DNA of 64,000 nucleotides from contig NZ_CP108518.1 of the NCBI RefSeq assembly GCF_035989885.1, forward strand, positions 3,290,501 through 3,354,500, in the 5' to 3' direction. Positions 25,085 through 33,827 of this stretch are shown here, one piece after another. The position numbers and the translations under genes are program-made. The notes under the pieces are model-generated. The model did not search any database. It was not told the origin of the DNA and saw only the letters and a program-made list of their open reading frames with translations. The DNA is from Streptomyces sp. NBC_01232 (GTDB lineage: Bacteria > Actinomycetota > Actinomycetes > Streptomycetales > Streptomycetaceae). Within the stretch, counting starts at the first letter, position 1. Every line of letters begins with the position of its first letter.

Positions 25085-27213
25085 GCCGTGCCTCCGTGGT
25101 GGATGCCGCCCTCGCCGGGCGCTGCCTGGTGCGGGATGCGAGGCTCCGGTGCGCCCGCGCTCGGGGCTGCCGCCGGGTCCGCGGCCGCCGCCTCGCGCTC
25201 GGCCACGACCTCGCGCACGGCGTCGACGACCCCGGCGTAGCCGGAGCAGCGGCAGAGGTTGCCGCACAGGGCCTGACGGGTCTCCAGCTCGCTGGGGGCG
25301 TGATTGCCCTCCAGCAGGTCGTGGATGGTCATGGCCATGCCGGGGATGCAGAACCCGCACTGCACCCCGCCCGACCTGCACAACGCCTGCTGTACGTCCG
25401 AGAGTTCCCCGTTCGTCGCAAGCCCCTCGACGGTGCGGACCTCGCTGCCGGCGGCCGTCGCGGCCGGTACCAGGCAGGAGGCGACGAGCCGGCCGTCGAC
25501 CTGCACGGCGCAGGCGCCGCATTCGCCCTGCGAGCAGCCGTCCTTGGCGCCGGCGAGGCCGAGGCGCTCGCGCAGCACGTACAGCAGGGACTCTCCGATC
25601 CAGGCGCCGGTGACGGGGCGGTCGGCGCCGTTGACGCGCAGGACGTAGGAGGCCGACGGGTGCTCGTGATGGGCGACGGCCCCGGCGTCCGCTTCTTCCT
25701 CGTACGCCTCCACCTCGGCCGGGAGACCTTCGGTGGTGCCCTCGTCCGGGATTCCACCGGCATGGTCGGCGGTGTCCGCGTCCGGCGTGCGGCCGGCCGG
25801 CGGCTCCTGCGCGGCCGGCTCGTCCCCGGCCGCGGGGTGGGAGACCGCCGGGCCGTGCTCGCCGCTCGCCGGGGCGGGCTCCGGAGCGCCCGGCTCCCCC
25901 TGGTGCGCGGCGTCGTGCGCGGCCTCGCGCCCACCCTCGGGACCGGCTTCGTACCCACCCTCGGGACCGGCTCCGTGCCCGTCCTCGGGACCGGCTTCGC
26001 GCAGTGCCGCGGGACCGGGCTCCGGCGCGTGGCCGAAGGCCGCGAAGCCGTGTCCGTCGGTGCCCGGGGGCTGCGCGGGTCCGGCGGCCGGCGCCTGCGC
26101 GCGCACCCCGCCGAAGAGATCCAGGTCACCGGGAGCCACCGGCTTCGCGGCGGCGGGCTCCGGAGCCTGCTCCGCGTACCCCGCGTAGTCACCCTGCCCG
26201 GCGTACTCGCCCTGGCCGGTGTACTCGCCCTGCCCCGCGTGCCCCGTGTGCTCCGCGTGGTCGGCGCCCCTGGCGCCCTCGGCCGGCTCCGCCGCCGGGC
26301 CGTGCGCGGCCTCGATGTCGTGCGGGGCCTGGTGGACCGGCTCGCCCTCGGGCAGGGGGGTACCCACACCGGGGCCGCCCAGCACGCGCGGACCACGGCC
26401 CGCGGCGCCCACTCCGGGCCCGCCGAGCAGCCGCCCGGCGGCGTGCGCGGTCGCGGCGGCGGCGGCCGAAGCGGCCGCGGCCTCGTCCGTACCGGGCAGC
26501 ACACCGGCGCCGTGACCGGCACCGGCACCGTGCCCGGCGACGCCCGCGCCCGTGTCCCCGGCCGGCTGCTGCGTCAGGTACGCCCACGGCGCCGCGGCGC
26601 CGCCCGGCAGCGTTGCCGGGGCCTGGCTCCAGTCGGCGTCCAGTCCGCCCGGCCGGTAGTCGTTCGGCTGTTCCGGGTACTCGGTGAACTCGGGCACGGC
26701 CCACTGGCCGGTCGCCGAAGACACCGCCCCGGGCTCGTGCGCCGCCTCCGGGAACCGCCACTCGGCGGTCGCGCTCGGGTCGGGCTGCTGCTCCGGCTCC
26801 GCCTCGGCGAACGCCGCCGCGACCGACGCCGGGATCGGGACCGACGCCGGGATCGGCCCGCCCACCGGACCGGTCCCCGGGCCCTGTCCCGCACCCGGAC
26901 CGTGCCCCGCACCCGCCTGGCCGGCCTGGCCCGTGCCGCCCGCCTCCGGCCACTGCACCGGGATGGTCCATGTGCCGGTGGCCGCCGGATCCGTACTGGC
27001 CGAGCCGAGCGGCACGATCATCGGCGGCGGCACGTAGCCGTGCCCGGGCGCCGCGAGCGGCTCCCCGGTGCCGAGCGCGTCCAGCATGTCCTGCGGCAGT
27101 TTCACGAAGGCCGTGGCGTCCGAGTCGTACTCGCCGCCCTGCGGGACCGGTTCCCAGCCCCAGCCCGCCGTGCCGTTCCCCTGGGTCACGTTCTCGTTCT
27201 CGTTCTCGCTCAT
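25081..27213 (-). CDS. 2Fe-2S subunit of xanthine dehydrogenase-type enzyme with giant N-terminal extension
   Basis: 710 aa, though the iron-sulfur protein itself needs only 160-180. The last roughly 180 residues carry both clusters: the plant-type site (KDGCSQGECGACAVQ, then a Cys in VASCLVPA) and the second site (VQCGFCIPGM and NLCRCSGYAG). The first roughly 530 residues are low complexity: acidic/Asn start MSENENENV, then Ala/Gly/Pro/Gln-rich sequence with short repeats (GQGEY/GQGDY units, AGPEGG units). They contain no recognised domain, membrane segment or signal peptide. Overlapping stops and starts on both sides (ATGA, GTGA) place it mid-operon. The extension looks intrinsically disordered and its function is unknown. 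Confidence 0.85.
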   Translation of the reverse strand: MSENENENVTQGNGTAGWGWEPVPQGGEYDSDATAFVKLPQDMLDALGTGEPLAAPGHGYVPPPMIVPLGSASTDPAATGTWTIPVQWPEAGGTGQAGQAGAGHGPGAGQGPGTGPVGGPIPASVPIPASVAAAFAEAEPEQQPDPSATAEWRFPEAAHEPGAVSSATGQWAVPEFTEYPEQPNDYRPGGLDADWSQAPATLPGGAAAPWAYLTQQPAGDTGAGVAGHGAGAGHGAGVLPGTDEAAAASAAAAATAHAAGRLLGGPGVGAAGRGPRVLGGPGVGTPLPEGEPVHQAPHDIEAAHGPAAEPAEGARGADHAEHTGHAGQGEYTGQGEYAGQGDYAGYAEQAPEPAAAKPVAPGDLDLFGGVRAQAPAAGPAQPPGTDGHGFAAFGHAPEPGPAALREAGPEDGHGAGPEGGYEAGPEGGREAAHDAAHQGEPGAPEPAPASGEHGPAVSHPAAGDEPAAQEPPAGRTPDADTADHAGGIPDEGTTEGLPAEVEAYEEEADAGAVAHHEHPSASYVLRVNGADRPVTGAWIGESLLYVLRERLGLAGAKDGCSQGECGACAVQVDGRLVASCLVPAATAAGSEVRTVEGLATNGELSDVQQALCRSGGVQCGFCIPGMAMTIHDLLEGNHAPSELETRQALCGNLCRCSGYAGVVDAVREVVAEREAAAADPAAAPSAGAPEPRIPHQAAPGEGGIHHGGTA

Positions 27214-28118
27214 GAGGTCAGCGCCCTCCCCAGGGCCCTGCGCGCCAGCACGGCCACCGTCCGCCGCAGATGCAGTACTCCCGGAGCCACCGGTTCGCCC
27301 TGGTCGGGCACGCAGGCGGCCGCGACGTACTCGCCGAAGGCCTCCAGCGCCTCGGGGGCCAGGCTCCGCTCGCCGTCCCAGTCGATCAGCGAGGCCACCC
27401 ACTGCTCGGCCTCCAGCGGCCGCAGCGGCATCGGGGCGACCGCGCCGATGGCGCAGCGCACGCCCCGGCGCGCGGGATCGAGGACGAGCCCCACGGATGC
27501 CACGGCACGCCCCGGCCCGGTACGGCCCGTGGCCTTCAGGAACACCTGCGGCGCGTGCAGCAGCGGCACCCGCACGAAGCCGATCAGCTCGCCGGGCCGC
27601 AGCATCTCCCGGCCGGCCAGCAGGTACGACACCGGGATCTCCCGCTGCCCGCCCGGGCCGACGATGACGAGTACGGCCTCCAGCGCGGCCAGCACGGGCA
27701 GTGCGTCACCCGTGGGCGCGGCGGTGGCGATGTTCCCGCCGAGGGTGCCGGCGTTGCGGATCTGCGGGGGGCCGGCGGCACGGGCCGCGGCCGCCAGGGC
27801 GGGGATCAGAGCAGCGAAATCCGGCCGTCCCATCCGGGCGTGGGTGAGGCCCGCGCCGAGCAGCGCGTGGCCGTCCTGGTACTGCCAGCCGCGGATCTCG
27901 TTGATCCGGCCGAGGCCCACCAGTGCGGCGGGCCGCAGCAGCCCGGCGTTGACAGCGGCCATCAGGTCGGTGCCGCCCGCGACCGGCACGGCGGCGGGCA
28001 TGGCGGTGAGCGCCGCCACGGCCTCGTCGAGCGAGGCCGGCAGCGTCACGGACTGCGCCGCCTGCGGGCCCTGCGGCCCCTGAGGTGAATCCAGTGCGTG
28101 CGGTGCGTGCGTGGTCAA
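27210..28118 (-). CDS. FAD-binding subunit of xanthine dehydrogenase-type enzyme
   Basis: 302 aa from a TTG start with AAGGGG nine bases upstream. The CoxM/XdhC-like FAD domain has AVPVAGGTDLMAAVNAG (a variation of the AGGTDLL FAD loop) and the second FAD motif (AGPPQIRNAGTLGGNIA). It takes electrons from the 2Fe-2S subunit and passes them to NAD+ or oxygen. It is the first gene of the operon, with a 4-base overlap to the next. About 290 residues is normal for this subunit type. Confidence 0.88.
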   Translation of the reverse strand: MTTHAPHALDSPQGPQGPQAAQSVTLPASLDEAVAALTAMPAAVPVAGGTDLMAAVNAGLLRPAALVGLGRINEIRGWQYQDGHALLGAGLTHARMGRPDFAALIPALAAAARAAGPPQIRNAGTLGGNIATAAPTGDALPVLAALEAVLVIVGPGGQREIPVSYLLAGREMLRPGELIGFVRVPLLHAPQVFLKATGRTGPGRAVASVGLVLDPARRGVRCAIGAVAPMPLRPLEAEQWVASLIDWDGERSLAPEALEAFGEYVAAACVPDQGEPVAPGVLHLRRTVAVLARRALGRALTS

Positions 28119-28413
28119 CCCAGCTGCCCCTTCCCGATGTCCCGGTTCCGGCGCTCACGCCTGTTCCGCCGTACGGTACGTGCTCACCGCCGGGACGTGG
28201 CAACTCTGGCACATCTTCCGGGCCGCCCGGCGCGAGGGTCCGCCCGCTGCGGCCGCCTCCGCGCGTGGTGCCCCGTACGGGGTGTACGGCCCTGTCGCAC
28301 CGCCTTCGGCAGCCCTGCTCCCCGATTGCCCGATTTTCCCTGTATCGGGGGAAATTGAGGCAGAGTTCCGGTCCCGTTCCCTTTCGGTTCGGGTGCGCGC
28401 CGTCACCCCCGTG
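28119..28413. promoter_or_regulatory. Upstream region of the xanthine dehydrogenase operon
   Basis: 295 bases between the hexosaminidase stop and the operon start, less GC-rich near the right end. An inverted repeat, CCCCGAT ... ATCGGGG, lies at about 28320-28350 with a 17-base spacer, and could be an operator or weak terminator. No regulator gene adjoins. Confidence 0.3.
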
Positions 28414-30051
28414 TCACACGTTCGGGGGCGCGCCCTCGATCGGGCGTCCCAGCACCCCGGGCCTCCGCTGCCGCGGCAACGGGCCGCCCGGCGGCCGGTA
28501 ATCGACCCCCTGGGCGTCCAACCGCGCGTAGTGCGCGGCCATCCGGCCCTCGAACCACGCGAAGTCGCGCTCCCCCGGCACCGGCTGCCACGACCACACC
28601 ACCTCGGCGAAGGCCGCGAGCCTCGGGAACACCTGGTAGTCGACCCGGTCCCGGTTCTCCATCACCTCGGTCCAGACGTTGGCCTGCGCGCCCAGCACGT
28701 GGGCGGCGGCCTCCGCCGACAGCTTCGGCGGCACCGGTTCGAAGCGGTAGACGTCCTCCAGCGAACGCACGTACCCGATGGGCATCGGCTCGTCCGCGCC
28801 GCCCGCCTGCCGGTGGTCCAGGTACACCTGCCGCTCCGGGCACATGACCACGTCGTGCCCGGCCTCGGCGGCGGCGATGCCGCCCTCGTAGCCGCGCCAC
28901 GAGGACACCGCGGCGCCGTCCGCGAGCCCGCCCTCCAGGATCTCGTCCCAGCCGATCAGCCGCCGGCCCCGCTCTGCGAGCCAGCCGTCGAAGTGCCGGA
29001 TGAACCAGGACTGCAGCCCGTCCTCCCCGTCCACGCCCAGCTCGCGGATCCGCTCCTGGGCGACCGCGGAGGCCTTCCACTGCGTCTTGGGGCATTCGTC
29101 CCCGCCCACGTGTACGAAGGGCGAGACCTCCGCCGGGAACAGTTCCAGCAGCTCCTCGAAGACCCCCTCGTAGAACCGCAGCACGGCCTCGGTGGGCGCG
29201 AGCACGTTCTCGGTGATCCCCCAGTCGTCCCACACGCCGAGCGCCGCGGTGTCGACGACGTCGGTGTTGCCCAGCTCCGGGTACGCGGCGATCGCGGCCT
29301 GCGAATGCCCCGGTACGTCGATCTCCGGGACCACCCGGACGTGCCGCTCGGCGGCGTAGGCGACGATCTCGCGGATGTCGTCCTGGGTGTAGTACCCGCC
29401 GTGCGGGGTCTCGTTCCACAGCGGCGAGGCCCGGTGGCCCCACCGGCTGCGCGGCCGCCACCCGCCGACCTCGGTGAGCCGCGGGTGGCGCTTGATCTCG
29501 ATCCGCCAGCCCTGGTCGTCTGTGAGGTGCAGGTGCAGGACGTTGAGCTTGTGGGCGGCGAGCAGGTCGATGTAGCGCAGCACGCCGTCCTTGGGCATGA
29601 AGTGCCGGGCCACGTCCAGCATCATCCCGCGCCAGCCGAACCGCGGGCCGTCCACGACTGCGGCGTACGGCAGGCTCCACGTGCGGCCCGGCAGCGGCGC
29701 CCTGCGGTACGCGTCGGGTCCGAGCAGCTGACGCAGCGTCTGCGCACCCCAGAACAGGCCGGCCGCGCTCGCGCCGGTCAGCTCCGCCCCGTCCGGGCCG
29801 ATGTCGATGCGGTACGACTCCGGCCCGCGGTCCCACGCGCCGTCCGGGTCGATACGCAGCCGCAGCTCGGCGGTGACGCCGGCCGCGGCGGCGGGCAGCT
29901 CCCAGCCGGTGGCGGCCCCCAGCTCGCGTCGCAGCCAGCGCGCGACCGTCCCGGTGCCCGGACCGGCGTCCAGGACCGGCTGCGGCCCGAACGCGAAGCG
30001 GCGCCCGTCCTCGTCGAGAAGTGCGACCCGGGGTGCGGGGATCAGGTCCAT
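28414..30051 (-). CDS. Beta-N-acetylhexosaminidase, glycoside hydrolase family 20
   Basis: 545 aa from an ATG with GAAGGG upstream (MDLIPAPRVALL). The N-terminal GH20b domain (about residues 1-130) is followed by the GH20 catalytic barrel. RGMMLDVARHFMPKD starts the barrel. HVGGDECPK carries the catalytic Asp-Glu pair (about residues 325-326). HLHLTDDQGWRIEIK and the WDEIL, WRGYEGG strands are typical. It releases terminal N-acetylglucosamine from chitobiose and related glycans by substrate-assisted catalysis. No signal peptide is visible, so it is probably intracellular and handles imported chito-oligosaccharides or cell-wall fragments. Confidence 0.9.
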   Translation of the reverse strand: MDLIPAPRVALLDEDGRRFAFGPQPVLDAGPGTGTVARWLRRELGAATGWELPAAAAGVTAELRLRIDPDGAWDRGPESYRIDIGPDGAELTGASAAGLFWGAQTLRQLLGPDAYRRAPLPGRTWSLPYAAVVDGPRFGWRGMMLDVARHFMPKDGVLRYIDLLAAHKLNVLHLHLTDDQGWRIEIKRHPRLTEVGGWRPRSRWGHRASPLWNETPHGGYYTQDDIREIVAYAAERHVRVVPEIDVPGHSQAAIAAYPELGNTDVVDTAALGVWDDWGITENVLAPTEAVLRFYEGVFEELLELFPAEVSPFVHVGGDECPKTQWKASAVAQERIRELGVDGEDGLQSWFIRHFDGWLAERGRRLIGWDEILEGGLADGAAVSSWRGYEGGIAAAEAGHDVVMCPERQVYLDHRQAGGADEPMPIGYVRSLEDVYRFEPVPPKLSAEAAAHVLGAQANVWTEVMENRDRVDYQVFPRLAAFAEVVWSWQPVPGERDFAWFEGRMAAHYARLDAQGVDYRPPGGPLPRQRRPGVLGRPIEGAPPNV

Positions 30052-30154
30052 GCGTGAGCCCTTCACGACTGCGTGCGCCTGTTGCGTCCTGCGCAACGCT
30101 CGTTCCGCAGGGCGCTCGTCGCGCCGACCCTAACGCGCCGTGCGGGCACGGCAA

Positions 30155-30189
30155 AGACCCCCGGACGCGCGAGGGCGCGCCGGGGGTCT
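30155..30189. terminator. Terminator downstream of the DUF3039 gene
   Basis: A stem of AGACCCCCGG and CCGGGGGTCT enclosing a smaller GCGC hairpin, lying between the DUF3039 stop and the hexosaminidase start on the same strand. It insulates the two genes. Confidence 0.75.
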
Positions 30190-30223
30190 CGGTCCTGCGG
30201 AAGAGAGGGGGCCGGGGGCCGGA

Positions 30224-30508
30224 CTACTTGTCCTTGCCGCCCTTGTCCTTGTCCCCACCGGGGCCCATGGACTCGTAGATCTCCTTGCACATGGGGCAGA
30301 CCGGGTACTTCTTCGGGTCCCGGCCCGGTACCCAGACCTTGCCGCAGAGCGCGACGACGGGGGTCCCGTCGAGCGCGCTCGCCATGATCTTGTCCTTCTG
30401 GACGTAGTGGGCGAAGCGCTCGTGGTCGCCGTCACCGTGCGACACCTGCGGCGTCGGCTCTACGAGGGTCCCCGTGCCAGTCCCGCGCTCGGGCTCAAGA
30501 GTGCTCAT
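30224..30508 (-). CDS. DUF3039 zinc-ribbon protein
   Basis: 94 aa starting MSTLEPERGTGTGTLVEPTP. The core is HYVQKDKIMASALDG, then a CxxxxW ... CPMC zinc-binding pattern (ALCGKVWVPGRDP, VCPMCKEIYE) and a charged Lys/Gly tail. This is the actinobacterial DUF3039 family, small conserved proteins of unknown function found in nearly all Streptomyces. Two pairs of cysteines could bind one zinc. A start at an in-frame ATG 26 codons upstream is rejected because it reads into basic non-coding-like sequence. Confidence 0.8.
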   Translation of the reverse strand: MSTLEPERGTGTGTLVEPTPQVSHGDGDHERFAHYVQKDKIMASALDGTPVVALCGKVWVPGRDPKKYPVCPMCKEIYESMGPGGDKDKGGKDK

Positions 30509-30536
30509 GGACCCAGGGTACTTAACCCCGCGCCAG

Positions 30537-31097
30537 TCAGTTGAGCGACGGGTCGTCCGGATAGGTGGCGACCATCGCGAGGTCACTGCGCTGGCGGCGC
30601 AGCACCGCCCGCCAGAGCCGCTCCGGGTCCGGGAAGGACACGTCCCCGGGCTCCGACTCCACCACGTACCAGGCGCCCTCGCCGAGCTCGGCCTCCAGCT
30701 GACCCGGCCCCCAGCCGGAGTAACCCGCGAAGATCCGCAGGGCCCCCAGGGCCGCCGCGAGCAGCTCCGGCGGCGCCTCCAGGTCGACCAGTCCGATCGC
30801 CCCGTACACCCGGCGCCAGCCGAGCGGACCCTCCTCGCCCGGGATCACCGCGATGCCCAGGGCCGAGTCCATCGCCACCGGCCCGCCCTGGAAGACCACA
30901 CCGGGGGTGCCGGCCAGCGGAGCCCAGGGCAGCAGGACGTCGCCGACGCCCACGGGGGTCGGCCGGTTGAGGACCACGCCGAGGGAGCCCTGCTCGTCGT
31001 GATCGAGCAGGAGCACGACCGCGCGGTCGAAATTCGGGTCCGCGAGGGCGGGGGTGGCAACGAGCAGCCGCCCTGTGAGGGAGGACACCTCGGTCAT
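30537..31097 (-). CDS. YqgE/AlgH family protein (DUF179)
   Basis: 186 aa, the family length. Conserved blocks are LTGRLLVATPALADPNFDRAV, LGVVLNRPT, GGPVAMDSALGI and the C-terminal FAGYSGWGPGQLEAEL. The structure of YqgE is known but its biochemical function is not; AlgH affects virulence regulation in Pseudomonas. The gene is 28 bases upstream of the DUF3039 gene on the same strand, suggesting one transcript. The start is the ATG preceding TEVSSLTG. An upstream extension of 55 residues is rejected. Confidence 0.88.
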   Translation of the reverse strand: MTEVSSLTGRLLVATPALADPNFDRAVVLLLDHDEQGSLGVVLNRPTPVGVGDVLLPWAPLAGTPGVVFQGGPVAMDSALGIAVIPGEEGPLGWRRVYGAIGLVDLEAPPELLAAALGALRIFAGYSGWGPGQLEAELGEGAWYVVESEPGDVSFPDPERLWRAVLRRQRSDLAMVATYPDDPSLN

Positions 31098-31387
31098 GCC
31101 GCCATGATCCCGCACATTCGCCGATTCCGGAGGGCGGGCGGAAAGATCGGATCGACCGCAGCTCAGGGCGCACGGGAGCAGCGAGGAGCGCGCACGGAAA
31201 CCGCAGGCGGAACGCAACGCTCCGCCATGTGGTGGATACGGAGGGTGTTGTGCCGAATTCATGACAGTCCTACGGCCACGTCGGCCTTACGAACAAGGGG
31301 GTGGTGGCCCTTACCCTTTTCCCTGGCCCCCTGCCCTCCCTCCCCCTGGCTGCCGCCGGGGGGACCCCACTCCGGAACGCGAGATTC
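31098..31387. promoter_or_regulatory. Divergent yqgE / murA intergenic region
   Basis: 290 bases. The right half is unusually C-rich on the plus strand (CCCTGGCCCCCTGCCCTCCC). No clear consensus promoter and no hairpin stronger than 6 bp were seen. Confidence 0.25.
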
Positions 31388-32731
31388 ATGACCGGCATCA
31401 GTGACGATGTACTGCTTGTCCACGGCGGTACCCCGCTCGAGGGCGAGATCCGTGTCCGCGGTGCGAAGAACCTCGTGCCCAAGGCCATGGTCGCCGCTCT
31501 GCTCGGCAGCGAACCCAGTCGGCTGCGCAACGTTCCCGACATCCGTGACGTGCGCGTCGTCCGCGGGCTGCTCCAGCTGCACGGGGTGACGGTCCGTCCC
31601 GGCGAGGAGCCGGGCGAGCTCGTCCTCGACCCCACCCATGTCGAGAGCGCGAACGTCGCCGACATCGACGCCCACGCGGGTTCCTCCCGCATCCCGATCC
31701 TGTTCTGCGGCCCGCTGCTGCACCGCCTCGGCCACGCCTTCATCCCGGGCCTGGGCGGCTGCGACATCGGCGGCCGGCCGATCGACTTCCACTTCGACGT
31801 GCTCCGCCAGTTCGGCGCGACCATCGAGAAGCGCGAGGGCGGGCAGTACCTGGAAGCCCCGCAGCGCCTGCGCGGCTGCAAGATCCGCCTCCCCTACCCG
31901 TCGGTCGGCTCGACCGAGCAGGTGCTGCTGACGGCCGTCCTGGCCGAGGGCGTCACCGAGCTCAGCAACGCCGCGGTGGAGCCGGAGATCGAGGACCTCA
32001 TCTGCGTCCTGCAGAAGATGGGCGCGATCATCTCCGTCGACACCGACCGGACCATCCGGATCACCGGCGTCGACCGCCTCGGCGGCTACAACCACAAGGC
32101 CCTCCCGGACCGCCTGGAAGCCGCCTCCTGGGCTTCCGCGGCCCTCGCCACCGGCGGCAACATCTACGTGCGCGGCGCCCAGCAGCGCTCGATGATGACG
32201 TTCCTGAACACCTTCCGCCGCGTCGGCGGGGCGTTCGAGATCGACGACGACGGCATCCGCTTCTGGCACCCGGGCGGCCCGCTCAAGGCCATCGCACTGG
32301 AGACGGACGTCCACCCCGGCTTCCAGACGGACTGGCAGCAGCCGCTCGTCGTGGCCCTGACGCAGGCCTCCGGCCTGTCGATCGTCCACGAGACGGTCTA
32401 CGAGTCGCGGCTCGGCTTCACCTCGGCGCTCAACCAGATGGGTGCTCACATCCAGCTGTACCGCGAGTGCCTGGGCGGCAGCGCCTGCCGCTTCGGCCAG
32501 CGCAACTTCCTGCACTCGGCGGTCGTCTCCGGCCCCACCAAGCTGCAGGGCGCCGACCTGGTCATCCCCGACCTGCGCGGCGGGTTCTCGTACCTGATCG
32601 CGGCGCTGGCCGCCGAGGGCACCTCGCGGGTCCACGGCATCGACCTGATCAACCGCGGCTACGAGAACTTCATGGAGAAGCTCGTGGAACTCGGCGCGAA
32701 GGTCGAACTGCCGGGCGGCGAGCTCGTCTGA
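31388..32731 (+). CDS. murA: UDP-N-acetylglucosamine 1-carboxyvinyltransferase
   Basis: 447 aa, the usual length. MurA transfers enolpyruvate from PEP to UDP-GlcNAc, the first committed step of peptidoglycan synthesis, in the cytosol. The catalytic Cys125 is in GLGGCDIGGRPIDFH, so the enzyme should be fosfomycin-sensitive as far as that residue predicts. Other family blocks are GEIRVRGAKNLVPKAMVAAL (substrate Lys-Asn), PSVGSTEQVLLTAVLAEG and DLRGGFSYLIAAL. The start is the ATG before TGISDDVLLV; a 29-residue upstream extension is non-coding-like. A very strong terminator follows. Streptomyces carry a second MurA elsewhere. Confidence 0.94.
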   Translation: MTGISDDVLLVHGGTPLEGEIRVRGAKNLVPKAMVAALLGSEPSRLRNVPDIRDVRVVRGLLQLHGVTVRPGEEPGELVLDPTHVESANVADIDAHAGSSRIPILFCGPLLHRLGHAFIPGLGGCDIGGRPIDFHFDVLRQFGATIEKREGGQYLEAPQRLRGCKIRLPYPSVGSTEQVLLTAVLAEGVTELSNAAVEPEIEDLICVLQKMGAIISVDTDRTIRITGVDRLGGYNHKALPDRLEAASWASAALATGGNIYVRGAQQRSMMTFLNTFRRVGGAFEIDDDGIRFWHPGGPLKAIALETDVHPGFQTDWQQPLVVALTQASGLSIVHETVYESRLGFTSALNQMGAHIQLYRECLGGSACRFGQRNFLHSAVVSGPTKLQGADLVIPDLRGGFSYLIAALAAEGTSRVHGIDLINRGYENFMEKLVELGAKVELPGGELV

Positions 32732-32787
32732 GCCACCGTACGGCCGCATCCCACGGCCGTGGCGCGCACGTCGTGCCGTGCACGCAG

Positions 32788-32823
32788 AAGCCCCCCGGGC
32801 CCCGCACAGGGCCCGGGGGGCTT
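32788..32823 (+). terminator. murA terminator
   Basis: A perfect 15-bp stem, AAGCCCCCCGGGCCC with its complement, loop CGCACA, then a CTT-rich stretch. It lies 57 bases after the murA stop. Confidence 0.88.
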
Positions 32824-33111
32824 CCTCGTCCCCGGGGGCCATCTCGTGGCCGCCGGCGGCCCGGTGGGGCATGCCAGGGGCATACCGGAGGCATTACGGG
32901 GGCTGCCGCGGGCCCACCAGGGCCCCGGCAGGGCCCTGACGGCCCCTCACAGGGCCTTCCGGGCCTGCCGGGCACGCCCGGGACCCGCGCCGGCCCGCCG
33001 GGCCCACGGGTCGCGTCCCGCCCGTGTCCGGCCCTGCCCGCCCTCGCCCCGTCCGCGCCCCGTCCGCGGCCGGCCCGCGCCCCGCCCGTACCCGGCCCCG
33101 GACAGACCGAA
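32824..33111. other. GC-rich gene-free stretch, GGGCC-block sequence
   Basis: No gene is supported. The sequence is over 80% G+C and built from GGGCC/GGCCC blocks (AGGGCCCCGGCAGGGCC and similar) with many overlapping short palindromes. Frames across it have no start with a ribosome-binding site. It may form extended RNA structure downstream of hupA, or may simply be decayed sequence. Confidence 0.3.
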
Positions 33112-33142
33112 GGGCGGCCACCCCGCCCGGGGGTGACCGCCC
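33112..33142. terminator. hupA terminator hairpin
   Basis: Arms GGGCGGCCACCCC and GGGGTGACCGCCC (one mismatch) with a short loop, about 65 bases beyond the hupA stop on the minus strand. Confidence 0.65.
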
Positions 33143-33205
33143 ATCGTCGTTCTGCGTACTACTGCCGTTCCAGAGGCCTGTGCGGCCTCCGGCGCCGGGG
33201 CAGGA

Positions 33206-33487
33206 CTACTTGCCCTTGGCGGCTTCCTTGAGCTTGGAGCCCGCGGAGACCTTCACGCTGTAGCCGGCCGGGATCTGGATGGGGTCGCCGGTCTGCGGGT
33301 TGCGCGCGGTGCGAGCGGCACGGTGGGTGCGCTCGAAGGTCAGGAAGCCGGGGATGGTGACCTTCTCGTCGCCCTTGGCGACAATCTCGCCGACGGTCTC
33401 GGCGAGCGCGGCCAGAACGGCGTCGGCGTCCTTGCGGGTCACCTCGGCGCGCTCGGACAGAGCGGCCACCAGCTCACTGCGGTTCAT
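33206..33487 (-). CDS. hupA: DNA-binding protein HU (short form)
   Basis: 93 aa, the size of the vegetative Streptomyces HU. MNRSELVAALSERAEVTRKDADAVL opens the helical part. The beta arm reads TFERTHRAARTARNPQTG and includes the conserved RNPQTG. It ends in a Lys-rich tail (KLKEAAKGK). HU bends and compacts DNA as a dimer in the nucleoid. There is no long Lys/Ala-rich C-terminal extension as in the sporulation form HupS, so the assignment is HupA. The start has GGGAG upstream. A perfect 8-bp inverted repeat lies about 85 bases upstream of the start. Confidence 0.93.
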   Translation of the reverse strand: MNRSELVAALSERAEVTRKDADAVLAALAETVGEIVAKGDEKVTIPGFLTFERTHRAARTARNPQTGDPIQIPAGYSVKVSAGSKLKEAAKGK

Positions 33488-33827
33488 GTTGTACTCCCGT
33501 GTTCAACTTGCCTTAGAGGCGTGAGATCGAAGCCGATGCTGCCAGGGCCCTAGGACAGTCCCCGGACCCGGGTCTGAACGTCAGACCCTCTCGCCCGGTT
33601 ACGCATCCTGCCCCCACCAGCGGCGGGAAAGCCAATCCGGCACCCGTCGGGGTCACACGAAAAGCGCCACAGTCACACCGCGGTGACGCTCCGTCCACGC
33701 CCTCGCTCACACGCCGCTGCGGACCGCGGACCTCGCGGGCATCCCCGCAACCCTAGAGGCGGCCCGACGGGCCCGCATCTCGCGACGCGCCGGTATCAGA
33801 GCGCCGTGAGGGCCGTCACAGCTGGGC
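33488..33827. promoter_or_regulatory. hupA upstream region with perfect inverted repeat
   Basis: 340 bases with no gene. GGGTCTGA-ACG-TCAGACCC (33570-33588) is a perfect 8-bp inverted repeat with a 3-base centre, a plausible operator or small hairpin in the hupA promoter region. Its position also places it beyond the malic-enzyme stop on the same strand, where it could instead act as a terminator. The region near 33650-33830 shows nothing else. Confidence 0.4.

Noticed and set aside
30097..30223. A further gene upstream of the hexosaminidase
   Set aside because: The 127-base region holds only a terminator. Short frames there lack starts with ribosome-binding sites.
31301..31387. N-terminal extension of murA (starting MVALTLFPGPLPSLPL)
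   Set aside because: It is C-rich non-coding sequence. The MurA family starts at MTGISDDV with a consistent length.
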